Assembly (NCBI GenBank): GCA_022457155.1
Contig: JAJGOT010000362.1
Span: forward strand, 216,001 to 280,000
DNA: 64,000 bases
Direction of reading: 5' to 3'
From: Cladopsammia gracilis
Taxonomy: Eukaryota; Cnidaria; Anthozoa; Scleractinia; Dendrophylliidae
Of the stretch, positions 37,480 to 48,922 are shown one piece after another. Each line of letters opens with the position of its first letter. Positions within the stretch are counted from its first letter, which is position 1. The position numbers and the translations under genes were made by a program. A model generated the notes under the pieces. The model was not told the origin of the DNA and made no database searches. It saw only the letters and a list, made by a program, of their open reading frames with translations.

Positions 37480-37890
37480 ACATCATAGAAATGTCTCTTC
37501 TATTCTCTTCGCTACGCTCAGCCGAATATAAAACATTTCCCATATAACACTAGAGGCAATTGGAGGGGCCGACCAGCCATCGAGACCAGCCACTTTATTC
37601 ACAGTCAAGATGTAACTGAGTCTCTTACAATGTTTGTCTGCGGTAATTAAGGTAAGCACGTTACAAACCATCGCCCACAAAAGCCTGTTCAAAAACGCAC
37701 TATACCGGATGCGCAAAACCAGGGAAAAACTCCTGACTGGGAGAAAAAAACTGGGCACATATTTTCCAAACCAATGCAAAACCACCTTAACCTCTGGAGT
37801 TGAAAGATTGAAAATAACAGCTATTTGATGCTGTTCGCAATATACAATATACAAAAACATTACCCCAAACAAAGTGATACAAGACATACA
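37480..37890 (-). repeat. unclassified block with a long spurious frame
   Basis: A 134-codon frame on the minus strand has no recognisable domain, mixed hydrophobic composition and no good splice context. The right part (AGTGGCTGGTCTCGATGGCT on the minus strand) looks like dispersed repeat text. I do not call it a gene. Confidence 0.35.
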
Positions 37891-37934
37891 AGTGAATTGC
37901 GCAAATCAAGGAGTGGTATAAACCCCCCGGGGGG

Positions 37935-38200
37935 GGGGGTACTCCCTATGACAATGAAACCTAGAGGGTACATAGTACGTCCAAAACTGTCTCCCTTGCG
38001 GTCCGCACAATGGAACGATGATATCATATGACGTAGTCATTAGGTAATTAGTTATACGGCCGCCATCTTGGATCCGCCATCTTGGATTTCTGAAAATTTT
38101 CAAAACCTCTTAAAGACCATCAAAATTGACTCAAAATTGATCAAAACCAATAAATGAACGCTAAATGACGTAAAATGTAAAAGTTATAGCAATAAACATT
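37935..38200 (+). repeat. dispersed repeat, copy 1 of a pair with 60590-60830
   Basis: Contains ATGAAACCTAGAGGG (loosely), CTTGCGGTCCGCACAATGG, CATATGACGTAGTCATTAGG, GCCATCTTGGATCCGCCATC and ACCTCTTAAAGACC. The same order is found inverted at 60,590-60,830. It begins beside a CCCCCCGGGGGGGGGG run at 37,922-37,939. No TIRs recognised. Confidence 0.8.
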
Positions 38201-38406
38201 TATCTTCAAAGGTTAAAATATGCAAATTACAAAAAACATCGCTGTCAAAATCTTGTTGCTATGGAAACATCAAGTCACGAGATCAATAAAAATGTCATAT
38301 CAAATGGTTGCCAGATAAATTTTAGGAAAAGTCACAAGGTTTGATGGCGTTTGAATGGATATTAAGGAAGTTATGAATGATGAAAGTTAGCGCAGGCACT
38401 TTGTGA

Positions 38407-38424
38407 CCCCCCCCCCCCCCCCCC
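38407..38424 (+). repeat. long cytosine run
   Basis: About 18 consecutive C residues; a possible quadruplex or i-motif former and a likely assembly weak point. Confidence 0.9.
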
Positions 38425-38579
38425 AACCAGGCAAAATAGGGTTAAATTATGCTTTAGCTGTACTGTCATACTTCTGTCTTAAAAGTTTAAAATATGTTTA
38501 TAGGAAGATAGCAGCAACAACTATACTCCCGATTTATGTTTTAATTTTCCAGTTCAGTCAATGCCTCACAACGAACTAT

Positions 38580-38819
38580 TAACCCTGTAATTCTCAAGAG
38601 TGCCAAAAATAAAAATTCAAGAAAAATACCAAATTTCATTTTGTAAAATATTGAAAAATAAATGGTACCATGCAAAAGTACTGCTGAAGAGGTGTCATTT
38701 GAATGGTCACACCATAGGATTTCATCAACGGACTCAAAAGTTAGAACAAATGGTACCATGCAAAAGTACTGCTGAAGAGGTTTCATTTGAATGGTCACAC
38801 CATAGGATTTCGTCAACAT
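38580..38819 (+). mobile_element. TTAA element with 88-bp units, copy 10 (two units, right end missing)
   Basis: Begins TTAACCCTGTAATTCTCAAG. Units lie at 38665 and 38753 (88 bp). The second breaks off after ATTTCGTCAACA at 38,819, so the right terminus has been lost. Confidence 0.88.
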
Positions 38820-38977
38820 AGTGGTGTTGTTTACCTGTAAATAGCTGTTGTTTATCGATTGATGCACGGTGAAGAAGATGCTACTAAAAAGAAACATAGA
38901 ATGCACGATCACTGCAACAAACCGATGAGAATGGCCGGATCTGGTTTCCAGACCTAGATCAGTATTAATACTTGAAG

Positions 38978-39231
38978 TGAAGCAAAAAACGGCAAACTGA
39001 TCCTTACGGCAGGAAAACAGAAGCAGAAGCAGAAGCAAATAAAATAAAATAAAAGAAAATAAAATAAAATAAAATAAAATAAAATAAAAGTGGAATATAA
39101 TATTATATTATATTATATTCCACTTTTATTTTATTTTATTTTATTTTTTTTTTATTTTATTTTATTTTATTTGCTTCTGCTTCTGCTTCTGTTTTCCTGC
39201 CGTAAGGATCAGTTTGCCGTTTTTTGCTTCA
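38978..39231. repeat. 254-bp palindrome (long hairpin)
   Basis: Left arm TGAAGCAAAAAACGGCAAAC, then TGATCCTTACGGCAGGAAAA, then GAAGCAGAAGCAGAAGCAAA and an AAAAT-repeat. The right arm is the reverse complement and ends GTTTGCCGTTTTTTGCTTCA. The arms are about 120 bp with a few differences in the AAAAT tract and meet around TATAATATTATATTATATTA near 39,104. It could extrude as a cruciform. The short motif ATGCTACTAAAA occurs on both sides of it (38,879 and 39,231). Confidence 0.93.
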
Positions 39232-39479
39232 TGCTACTAAAACAACGACAATGCATGAAGACACTAAGACAACCAGTTCTGGAAGAGCAATACAAGGAAA
39301 GCAGCGAGAAAACTGCATCGTTGGGGTCTTTTATCTACTGGTGAAATTTCCAAGATTTGAATTTCGAACGTCAGACAGACAGACGCCTTTGTTTATAGAG
39401 GATAGCCCCGTCAGTGTCTAATTTTTTTTTTTGTCTTTATATTAAATTGTATTGTTTTTTATGTATTATTTAATATTTT

Positions 39480-39570
39480 CAATATTATTGTAGTTTATAC
39501 CAGATGAAGAGCCACCTTTGTGGAAACGCTGATATTAAACCATTATTTATTTATTTATTTATTTATTTAA
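39480..39570 (+). repeat. possible retrotransposon 3' tail ending in (TTTA)n
   Basis: GATGAAGAGCCACCTTTGTG then AAACGCTGATATTAAACC runs into about six TTTA repeats. A unique segment ending in a simple repeat is typical of non-LTR retrotransposon 3' ends, but no coding remnant lies upstream. Confidence 0.35.
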
Positions 39571-39589
39571 AGTCTCTGCTGTCAATGGG

Positions 39590-39915
39590 AGCCCCTGCGG
39601 GGGGGGAGGGGGGAGAACTCCGATATGAAAATGACGGGGTACTCGTTGTACCTTTTGGGGGACACAATTTGTAGATTGGTACCGCTTAGGGTGCTGAAAT
39701 CTAAAATGATTATAGTTAGAATTAACGCGGTATCTTTTAGGGTATTGAGCTGAAAAAATATGACAGAATTCGTCTTGTGTTGTATACAATTGGTACCTCT
39801 TAGGGGTAAAATTATATTTGAGCCACGCCCATCAAACGAGATTCTGGTACCTTTTAGGGTGTTCTTCGAAATTTTCCGACGAGCACCCCGGTAATTTTTA
39901 GATGGGAGTGCCCCC
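39590..39915 (+). repeat. G/C-run-bounded repeat with recurrent GGTACCTTTTAGGG-like motif
   Basis: Bounded by GGGGGGGGAGGGGGGAG at the left and CCCCCCCACCGGGG at the right. It contains four or five variants of TGGTACCNCTTAGGG or GTACCTTTTAGGG spaced irregularly. Probably a degenerate repeat; no coding potential. Confidence 0.55.
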
Positions 39916-40397
39916 CCACCGGGGATAATGCTTGAGACGGATAAATAAGCCTTGGTGATTTCGGAATCGAGCTGATGAATTGCAACATTACTGTGTTGGG
40001 ATTGTGCTGAACAAGATACACGTAGTCCGATGGGTGAAGTTAACGAAGGTAGAACTGACTAGAGAGGTCTGCACAGGACGGCAGGCTTGGGCAGCAAACT
40101 GTCAATGGCTTCTGCTTCTGAGATGGTGCTACTACTGTCATCAGGTTTAGCGTCTTGTATGCATGGCCAGGTTAAAATGGTGATTTATTATTACCGCTAA
40201 ACTGAAAATGTTTTGTAACAGTTTTAAGCAATGACTATAATACAAAATTACACAGCAGTATGATCAGCTTTATACAGAAGCTCAACTGCGAAACCAACGA
40301 AACAACAAGTAGACGCGATTCGCCCGACTTATATATGCACAATCCACCCAGTTATGGGCTCTTGGCACAACCTCGCTTTACCGCTTACGGCCATCTT

Positions 40398-40591
40398 ATG
40401 TCCAGGATTGCACGCAAGTATTGTTTAACAAATACTTCATATTTGACAGAGTCCGTTATTTTTCATTTTCATGTTACTTCATATGTGACAGAATTATGTG
40501 TGTTATACGTGGTGAACTTTTATAGATAAGGACACTTTGTGATGCCTATCGTGGCGTAGCGTGGCCTCCTTCAGCGTTCAATACTGGACAT
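40398..40591. mobile_element. small TIR element (ATGTCCAGGATTGCA family), copy 1
   Basis: Left end ATGTCCAGGATTGCACGCAA; right end GCGTTCAATACTGGACAT. The interior includes ACTTCATATTTGACAGAGT and ATAGATAAGGACACTTTGTG. It resembles the copy at 41040-41227 and shares its terminal repeat with the element at 41583-41896. Confidence 0.75.
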
Positions 40592-41039
40592 TACTCCTCT
40601 TATTATTGCAGCCACAGTTTCGTGTTGAAAACAACAGCTCAGTCATAGAAATTTAGGGTCGATTGAGGGTGGTCACTGATATGACCACCCTGTTTATACG
40701 GCCACATTTTGATGGCCCACTGGTGGCCGGCTGGGATTAACTGTAACTGAGCACCAACAACAGGGAAAAAGGTCGGTCCACAGGGGCTCTACTGCATGCA
40801 TTTAACGAACACATGTAATTATAATTTAAATTCTACACTCACGGTATATTCAAAGGATATATTTCAACCCCAAAGTGCTAAATTAGCCGAAACTGTCCCA
40901 TTTGAAAGCTAAAACAGGTCTTTGGAATTGAAAGAGGAACCGGCCTTTTCGTGCCTTCGCAATGTCACAGTCATGTTATCTAAGTGTTATTCGTTTGGAG
41001 ACACCTGGCAAGCTAAAAATAGTCTGTCTACGATTACTT

Positions 41040-41227
41040 ATATCAAGGATTGCACACAAGTATTTTTTATCAAATACCTTATATTTGACAGAGTTATTTG
41101 TCATTTTCATATTACACGTACTTCATATCAATTCGAATGTGACAGAAATGAACGTTTATAGATAAGGACACTTTGTGATGCCTATCATGGAGTAACGTTG
41201 ACCCCCTCTGCGTGCAATCCTGGACAT
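41040..41227. mobile_element. small TIR element (ATGTCCAGGATTGCA family), copy 2
   Basis: Left end TATCAAGGATTGCACACAAG; right end GCGTGCAATCCTGGACAT. It shares TTATATTTGACAGAGTTATT and ATAGATAAGGACACTTTGTG with copy 1, about 0.64 kb away. Confidence 0.75.
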
Positions 41228-41582
41228 CGCTCTCTACGATGCACGAGTATATTAATTTTACGTAGAATTTTATGGGAAGGAGACTCGTTTTATGTACGTC
41301 GCCTAATAATTTAACTGTATAGAGAATACATATAAATTTCTCAATTAACTAATTTGCTTTACTCCCCCTTGAAAGAAAACTGGGCGCTCACCTTCGGTTG
41401 AAATCTAAATAATGTAACGACTCTTTTAACAAGATAATGTTGTAGGTAATTACGTTTTTTCCTGAAACTACCAAAGGAGATTCGAGTGTTTCATTTAACC
41501 ATATTGTTAGTCCGACAGAGCACCTCAATCGGCACGAGAATACAGAACGCAAACACATCAAAATTGAGGCAAAAAATATCAG

Positions 41583-41896
41583 TTATGTCCAGGATTGCAG
41601 ATAATTAGATGCATGGCAAATTTAATAAGCGTCACAAAGTGTCCTCTTGCTCTTCTACTCAACTTCAACATCACTTGTTTTCAAAAATACAGACAAAAAA
41701 CTTCACGAAGTGTCCCCTAAATTCTGCTCATTAAGTAAAGATAAACACGTACGTTTACCCTAACCTAAAAATAACACTAACACTAATGCTTACCTTACAT
41801 TTCAAAAAAGATGGTAAACACTTAGACTTAACGGGACACTTCGTGTTGGATATCAAAATTTGCCATGCATCTAATTATCTGCAATCCTGGACATAA
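41583..41896. mobile_element. 314-bp TIR element (ATGTCCAGGATTGCA family) with 41-bp perfect ends
   Basis: TTATGTCCAGGATTGCAGAT and the following 21 bases to CAAATTT are exactly mirrored at the right, ending ATCTGCAATCCTGGACATAA. A second inner inverted pair (AAAGTGTCC / GGACACTTCGTG) is present. The perfect ends suggest recent activity. It lies just 3' of the HLX-like gene. Confidence 0.88.
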
Positions 41897-42086
41897 GTGA
41901 AAAATATTGGTAAAAGAAGCATAGTGGACTCATATTTTTCTTTTGGTTATTCCAGTTGGGAGTTTTGGATTACGATAATTTTTGTGCAAGTTATATTTAC
42001 ATTACAAGCATTAGACTAATTTATGCAAAAAGTAAGCGCCCGTTTCACTATGATTTGTTTGGGGATTTTAAAAATGTAATGTAGAA

Positions 42087-42412
42087 CTATTGCTCTTGTT
42101 TGTCCGTAGTTTCCTCCGGGCTTCCTGTAGCTATTGTCTCTCGTGCATCTTGTCTCCATTTCATGCGTCTGTTTTGAAACCAGACTTTTACTTGGTTGTC
42201 AGATAATCCCAACATGGAGGCAAGCTGGTGTCGATCAGCCTTTGTTAAATATTTCTGAAGCTGGAATCGTTTTTCCAGCCCCTTTCTCTGCAGATTAGAG
42301 AAAACGGCTCGGGTCCAGGGCCTCCTTGGTTTTCTCGGTTTAGGTTGGCCGGGTAAAACTTGTCCAGGTATAGCTTTATTGAGAACTGTGGCGCTGTAGT
42401 CTCCATACATTC
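42087..42412 (-). CDS. hlx: HLX-like homeobox gene, exon 2 (homeodomain and C-terminus)
   Basis: Seen: a minus-strand acceptor TTTTATAG|GA at 42414-42413 opens an exon whose first two bases complete a Gly codon in phase with exon 1. It encodes 107 further residues and ends at 42087. The homeodomain is residues 101-160 of the joined protein. It has [16 protein letters not shown] in helix 1, [18 protein letters not shown] across helix 2, and [12 protein letters not shown] in helix 3, with Gln50 and Asn51. Known: [16 protein letters not shown] is characteristic of the H2.0/HLX class; DBX is the nearest alternative but differs in helix 1 (FSDVQRKALEK). A basic, Pro-rich linker ([11 protein letters not shown]) precedes the domain. 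The C-tail is only about 18 residues and acidic/Gln-rich, much shorter than in vertebrates. Role: a sequence-specific DNA-binding nuclear factor. Family assignment is strong; one-to-one orthology is not proven, since anthozoans can have several HLX-like genes. Confidence 0.9.
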
Positions 42413-44664
42413 CTATAAAATTGAAGGTGAATGAAAACAAAATAATATTCATTGCTAAACAAGTAATAATAAACGCTTGATATATTTGACATAACGAGGT
42501 ATCGTGTAAATTTGCAATGAAAAGGAATGAAGAAACTAGCAAAACGGAGGTGCCAGGAGTGGTATAGTGCATGGGACCAGGTTTTTGGAATGACGGAATA
42601 TTGAGGTTTCTTTACTTGAATATGGAAGATATTGAAGATAACACAGTGAGACCCTCACTTCAGTACCCCTTACATTATCTGATTAGTATGTATGGCGCCA
42701 TAGTGTGACCTATTCTCCATTGTTCCTTTAACAATTACTGGGCTCGTTTTAAGAGGTAACCCATTTGAAATAATGGATATGTGATCGATAAGTTTTTTTA
42801 AGCAGACCAATACAATAAAAGGATTAAATTGCAGACAACATGGGAATATCGTAAATTGGCGTGCATGTAGTGTGGTAAATTCAAACATTTGTTTACAAAA
42901 ATGGAGTACTGTTTGAAGGGCAAATTAAATTGCAGTTTGAGACTTTAGATTTCAGAGTTTCAGACTGAGTAATGGCCTGATTACTTGGAGTACAAGAAAT
43001 ACGTGTCTCGCGGAACTTCGCGAAGCTCGGGGGAGGGTCGAAACTTTGGTGGCGTCTCGATTTGCGTATGAGGCTTTTCGCCAGTCTACTTCGTTTTCTT
43101 TGAAACCACAAACGTTGGTAAAAGGTCCTTTCGATGGTTCGCGTACTGTTTACCGTCCGCCATCTTTGTTTACCATGCTCCCATATAGGCTTACACGAAG
43201 TAGTACCACAGGCGTTCCCATCATCCTCTTTCGTTTGTCTGGCGTCATTCAAGCTTTGTTGCGCTGTTGCCAGGCAACTACACGACACCTTCATTTTTTT
43301 TTGGTCGAATTCGCGCGGCTTAGTTCCCGAGGCACGACAAATTTATTAACCTCGCTATGCTCGGGCCTTCAGCCCTCGCTTGAATAAAATAGTTTTAATC
43401 CAAAGTGATTCCAAAATAGTTGTAATTCGACAGTGCTAGAGGCATGAACGTCGTGAATGTTTAAAATGACACTGATCAGTAATTAGGGGTCAAATTATCC
43501 TTAGGACCGTTTAGGAGTAATTCCTTACTTTGGGGCAGAAACACTGATTTACATGTTTAATGCCTGTTGCCCATTGCCTATTACCTATTGTCTATTTCAG
43601 TGTATTATTACTAATATTAGATTTAAAGAAACATTTCAAATCAGTTTTTCGTGTCAAAAAATAATATATTTAACGTTTTTTTTACATGCATGCATGCATA
43701 TGTTGCCATGTGTTGTATCTGATAAATGTCGTATCATACCGGATATCGGGCTGTATGTGTAAGGACTGTGACTATAACATGTGTCACAATTGGAATGAAG
43801 TAACGATCCACATAGGAACGGTTGCGCGTGCGCAGTCAAGTAGGGTGAGCTCCAGTATGTCGTGTGAAGATGATCGCATGTGTTAGGAACCACTGAATAA
43901 GCGCCTGAAAGACAAAAATTGTAAGCTATGTGTTACTGATGGGGTGCAAGCAGCCGACAATTCCATACTGTTATCATACTATTATGCAAACGTCCCTTCT
44001 CATATCAGCAAATCGTCACTCCAGATTAGAATTAACGTTATTAGGTTTCATCAATGGTATGAATTTCTTAACAGCTTCGGAAATTGCCTTATACCCCATT
44101 CACACCGACGCTTAAACATGTTTAAATGTCGTTTAGTTAAAAAAGCTTTAGAAAAAATACCTTCTAACCTCCTCGTAATATTCAGTGGAGTGAAATTTTA
44201 CAAAAAGAAACTTCATTGACTTTTATTACCATTCCAGGTTGTTTGGATTGGGCAGATCGAGCTCATTATAATGTCCAATATAATGCAAGCAGATAAAACG
44301 TCGCGCAAATCTAGGGACATTTTATAAGGGAAATGCCACTCTTGCTCCTCTTGCATGCATCCCACCGGATTAGTATGCGTTCTCCATCGTCGAACACAAT
44401 AGATGACCTATGCGACTCTGCCCAATACAGTATAATGCAGTCTTGCCGATCGCAGTTAGTTTATATCAGCCCTCGATTTCACACAACCCACAACATTGAT
44501 CGCAAGGGCAATTACAATTACAATTCAAATTTATATAGCGCCAATCCCCGTTTCATCTAAAACAAGAGGCTACCCGTAGCCTATACTCGTACTGGTAATG
44601 CACGTTACTCACAGGGAACACTTACGTAACACAACAACAGGCAAATAAAACCAAAATTAGTTTC

Positions 44665-45000
44665 GCTTCGTCTTGCATGCGTGCGTATTCTCGTATCTAA
44701 TACGATGCACAAATAAGAGACGAAAACAAAAAGAATAAAAATAAAAACGGAGGGCAAACTTTACCTCGTTGCCGTATCCGTCACGAGTAAACAGCAACAA
44801 CCAATAACCCAAATTTGTTTCGCTTTTGCTTGCAAAACTGAATCCCAAGTACCGTGGGCTCAAAATTTCTCGCAGTGCATGCGTGCGTATTCTCGTACCC
44901 AGATCTAACGCAATGCACAAAAGTGGATACACGGAGGAAAACAAGGAGAAAAACGGAGAGCAATCCTTAACTCGTTGCCGACGCACGAGTAAAAAAAAAG
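44665..45000 (+). repeat. direct duplication, about 200-bp period
   Basis: GCATGCGTGCGTATTCTCGTA lies at about 44,676 and 44,877, each followed by a similar ATGCACAAA, AAAACGGAG and CTCGTTGCCG series. Confidence 0.75.
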
Positions 45001-45514
45001 CGCAAATAGGTTGGTCAAGCTTTTTCTTTTCTTCGTGCTTAACTGTCGCCTTATTACCACAGAAAAGTACCAATTAATTGCTTTCATTCAACTGTCAAAC
45101 TTAAGAATTTCATCCATCGCCAAGGGCTCATCAGCTGGAGTATATTGACTTGCTATATACATCCGTGTTGTGTCGAGATGCTGGAGTGCCCTGCCTAAGA
45201 CACAAGCCTGGGCAGATCATATGGAGAACCTGCTTCAGGAACCCCTCGTCTTAAAATGGTAATTTTGAAACGAAAGGTGAAACCGATCCATTTAGTACCA
45301 AATAAGCTGCAGAAAAGTTCCGGAGATGCAAAACAACCCAATTCTGATATAGTATGTACAACACTTGAAGGAAATAACCGTTTGAGACTGAAAGAGTTAA
45401 ATGGTTTTCAATTTTCAAGTGATGTTTTTCTTCGACGTTCTTTAAAAAAATGTGGTTTTGAATGTGAATAAATATGAAGTTAGTACATATGCCAACCAAG
45501 AGAAATTGTTTTTC

Positions 45515-45722
45515 GCACGCTACGATTGGCTGCTGAAACTCGGAACAGTATTTGTTATCCACCTCCAGGCATTGTTTTGGATTTCGCGGTTGAATTTTTT
45601 CCCCATTTGTCAGAAATAAAGTAACTATTCTGGGCAGTGGCTATCCACTGGTTTTATCTACTAAAACAATCGAATATCCACCACTATTCATCAACACCGA
45701 GGTGAATAATTGTTAACTACGT
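45515..45722 (-). mobile_element. MITE with TATTCACCTCGGTG motif, copy 1
   Basis: On the minus strand it reads GTTAACAATTATTCACCTCG, then TGAATAGTGGTGGATA, and ends CCGAGTTTCAGCAGCCAATC. The same order occurs on the plus strand at 58,395-58,565. I recall this motif from many cnidarian genomic sequences. Confidence 0.75.
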
Positions 45723-47935
45723 CTACTTGCACGATCGTCTCTCAGTTCGTTAGGTCTTGATAGAACAAGTTATACAAGAAGCATAAAGGTTATTTTACTC
45801 AATATCACCTCTTGTTTTGTTTGCAATATCATAATATCAACCGCATCTAAAGGCAGTAACGTGCTTATCTCCTCATAAAACAATTCATGACGTTTCGTTT
45901 ATCTCGTAATAAAACAACTCGTGACGCATAACTGCAATATCATTTTCCCTTCGTGTGTGGGAAAAATTCGAAAAAAAAATAACTTTCTGTCGATAACATC
46001 TCACGTCCACCAGGTGTAAATGTATCATAACCTGACACGACAGAATGAAAATACGGAATTTTATTACACGGCTGTACTTGTTATTGGGCTTATTAGCAAA
46101 GTAGATCGAATCATCTCCATTATGTGCGTTCCAGTGCTTAATTAGCAGTGTAAACGTAGGTTGTTGATGATATATTGCCTAACACAGGAGTAACAGTTTC
46201 AACCTACGTCTAATGCAATGATAATAAACAAGACGGGTGAAAGATTTACAGATATGAATGGTTAATTACAGCATTATTGTCTAATTGATAATTTTCCAGT
46301 GGGTGGCTTATTTTTATTGAATGAAATAAAAAGTAAAAAGTGTAGTATAGTTCAAAAACAAGTTTTAATGGATCTTTGATAGTCAACAATTTCAAGATAC
46401 TAGAAATTACACTGTACGTTTAAAGTACAGCTATTATCTCGTATACTCCACTGAATAAAAAGCTTCTTTTTCAAAAGTCCTCAAAAAACGTGTCCGGTAG
46501 TCTAAAAACACGTGTGACCCCATTCAAATAGAAGCTTTTCTCTCGAAGTTAATGACACCGTTTCTGCTCTGGTGCAAAACGGTACAGAAGCAAGAGTTCA
46601 AGTGCAAAAATATTTTCGATTCGGTGCCCGTTCAGATGCAAAGGAAATCAAAAAAATTTGACACGAGATTCGTGTCAGCTAAAGTTGCAAAAACTTTCTC
46701 ACGCTCGTCAGATAGATCTCGTGAGCAGAGGTTGTAACTATAAATAGGCCTTTGTAAGTTTTGAAAGCAGAATAGTTTTGTTATGCAGTAAAAATATTTG
46801 TCTTTCCGATACGTTGACGACTGATGTCCATTTCAGCTTTTATCGCAACACAAACAAGCAAATGGATTTTAGAAAACTGATTCAATCTATTAGCGCACCT
46901 CCATTGTTGGGCTATTGTTGGTCTGTCGCCCATTTATTTCATTCAACTTGAACCTAATTCTCTCTTCATTTTCCTTAAGGTGACGTCCATTCTCGACTAC
47001 AAAGGAATTGGCATCCAATCCATTTCTCGCTAGTTGCATTAGATGATTTGTGTACCTAAGTTTTGTTTGAAGCAAGGCAAGGCGTGGCGCTTTGTTTAAT
47101 ACCTGACAGCTATTACGAGAAATAAAACCTTTGGGTTTGGTTAGAAATGCAATACATCGCTAACAGAAATGTCTTGCGTGTAGAAGGCACTTGAACGTGT
47201 CAACCAAAAAATCCGGGGCATTTTTCTCGTCCTTTGGCGCAAGCAAAAAACACCCCACGTTTGAGATTTTAAAGTTTTTGCTTCGGTACGTGCTCCATCA
47301 CCTAGCGAATGCACGGCTGTCGTCAACTCTTATGAGCCGTTAGTTTTCGTAACCGCATTCAGGACGATAATAAAGTGATAAGCAAAATGCCACAAAATGC
47401 CAGCTGCTTTTCTGGGTGAGAAAGAAAATAAAAGACGGTAATCTTGTGTTTTCAAAGCTTTTGTCTGCGAGGATTACACGCAGTGTTTTCAAGTTCAGAT
47501 ACCCATTCAAAGTTATGTTTTCTCTTGATATAAAGAACTGATTAAGTATTTTCAGCGGATTTTAAACTGAAAGAGCCTCAATAGCTAGGCTAAACAATCT
47601 CAGTAACTATTGAAATATGAATACAAGGGTTTAATAGTGCTCACTCAATTTCACCCACCACATGCTCATTCAAACTTGAATGCTTGAAAAACAGATCCCA
47701 AAAACAGATCTCTTGAGATGTTTTGACTAAAACCTCCAAAATATTTTGATGCGAGAAGAATGTTTTTTTAAAGCCTAAAACAGTGTAAAACCTTTAAGAA
47801 GTTTATGCTTTCGGTTTAGTCCGCGCCACTCTGTCAAAAGAAAACTATTTCCATGTATTTCACCGACAAAACGAAGGCAACACGGTCGTATAGAAGTTAA
47901 AGAATAAAAGAATCAGTTTAGGACAACATAAAATG

Positions 47936-48070
47936 TATTTAGTTCTCTTATGTCCTGATTTTATCCCTTGCTCAAAGCTTCCAAAGTCTGCCCCGCTTAG
48001 ATGGAACTGTGTCGTGTTTAGTTCTCTTATTCCTTGATCAGTTTATCCCTTGCTCAAAGCTTCCGTGGTC
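47936..48070 (+). repeat. tandem duplication of about 79 bp
   Basis: TTTAGTTCTCTTATGTCCTG to TTGCTCAAAGCTTCCAAAG is repeated as TTTAGTTCTCTTATTCCTTG to TTGCTCAAAGCTTCCGTGG. Confidence 0.8.
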
Positions 48071-48712
48071 ATCATGCAGCCTCACATGAAGGGAAGGTGA
48101 ATGTCCTCCATATTCCAGTGACGACAAAAGGTTACTGTCAGTCTTTGTCTCGTTCGAGATTTCCCAAAATACTAGACTTTGTATCTTCCATCGATCTCTG
48201 AATGAACAGTACAAAACTTAATTCTTTATTCTATGATATTTACAACGATAAAAGGGACGAGGAGTTTTCGATTTCATGACAAACAGGCATTGATAAATAT
48301 GTCGTTTCACGATTAAAGACGAAACAATATTAATCTCTTCCTATTAGTTTACCAATAAAACATAAATGTACAAGTTATCGCAAACGGCATCCTATATAGC
48401 AATAATTAATACAGTTAAGTCACTCCACCTTTTAAAATATTTTTTCAACACGCTTTATCTAAAATTGTTCTTTCTGGCTTTAGCAATTGTTCTATAATTA
48501 TAAATGGGAACTTGCAGATGAAATAAATCTATTCGGCAAACGATTTTAAGGGATTGATGACAGAGAGGATGAATGCATTCTTTTAAAATGTGCAACACAG
48601 TTAAGTTTAAATTGTTACTCATACTAAATCAAGTGCAATTAGAGTACAAGTTTTGTTTTGGGCGTATTCCGGCCGACAAGAGTTTCTTTGAACGGCTACT
48701 AACCATAATGTA

Positions 48713-48922
48713 ACCCTTTCATCCTCAGAGACAATTATGGAGACATGTAGTGTAGTTCTAACTTTTGAGTCTGTGGACGAAATCCTATGGTGTGACCATT
48801 CAATAAAACCTCTTCAGCAGTCCTTCTTCATGGTGCCATTTGTCTTTTAACATTTTACAAAACGAAATTAGGGATTTGTTTTTTTAATTTTGATTTTTGG
48901 CACTTTTGGGCGTACGGGGTTA
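48713..48922 (-). mobile_element. TTAA element with 88-bp units, copy 11 (one unit, reverse), in the HLX intron
   Basis: Begins AACCCTTTCATCCTCAGAGA and ends CTTTTGGGCGTACGGGGTTAA, with one unit in reverse orientation. It is the only clear copy inside a gene. Confidence 0.87.

Noticed and set aside
37483..37887. 134-codon minus-strand frame with hydrophobic stretches, as if a membrane protein
   Set aside because: No family resemblance, and the sequence looks like dispersed repeat; hydrophobic frames are common in AT-rich DNA.
42893..43387. Overlapping 133- and 113-codon frames in a CpG-richer block, and a minus-strand ATGGCGGACG followed by GTAAAC that resembles a first exon
   Set aside because: No continuing exon was found and neither frame has a domain; the block may be a repeat or an intronic CpG-rich patch.
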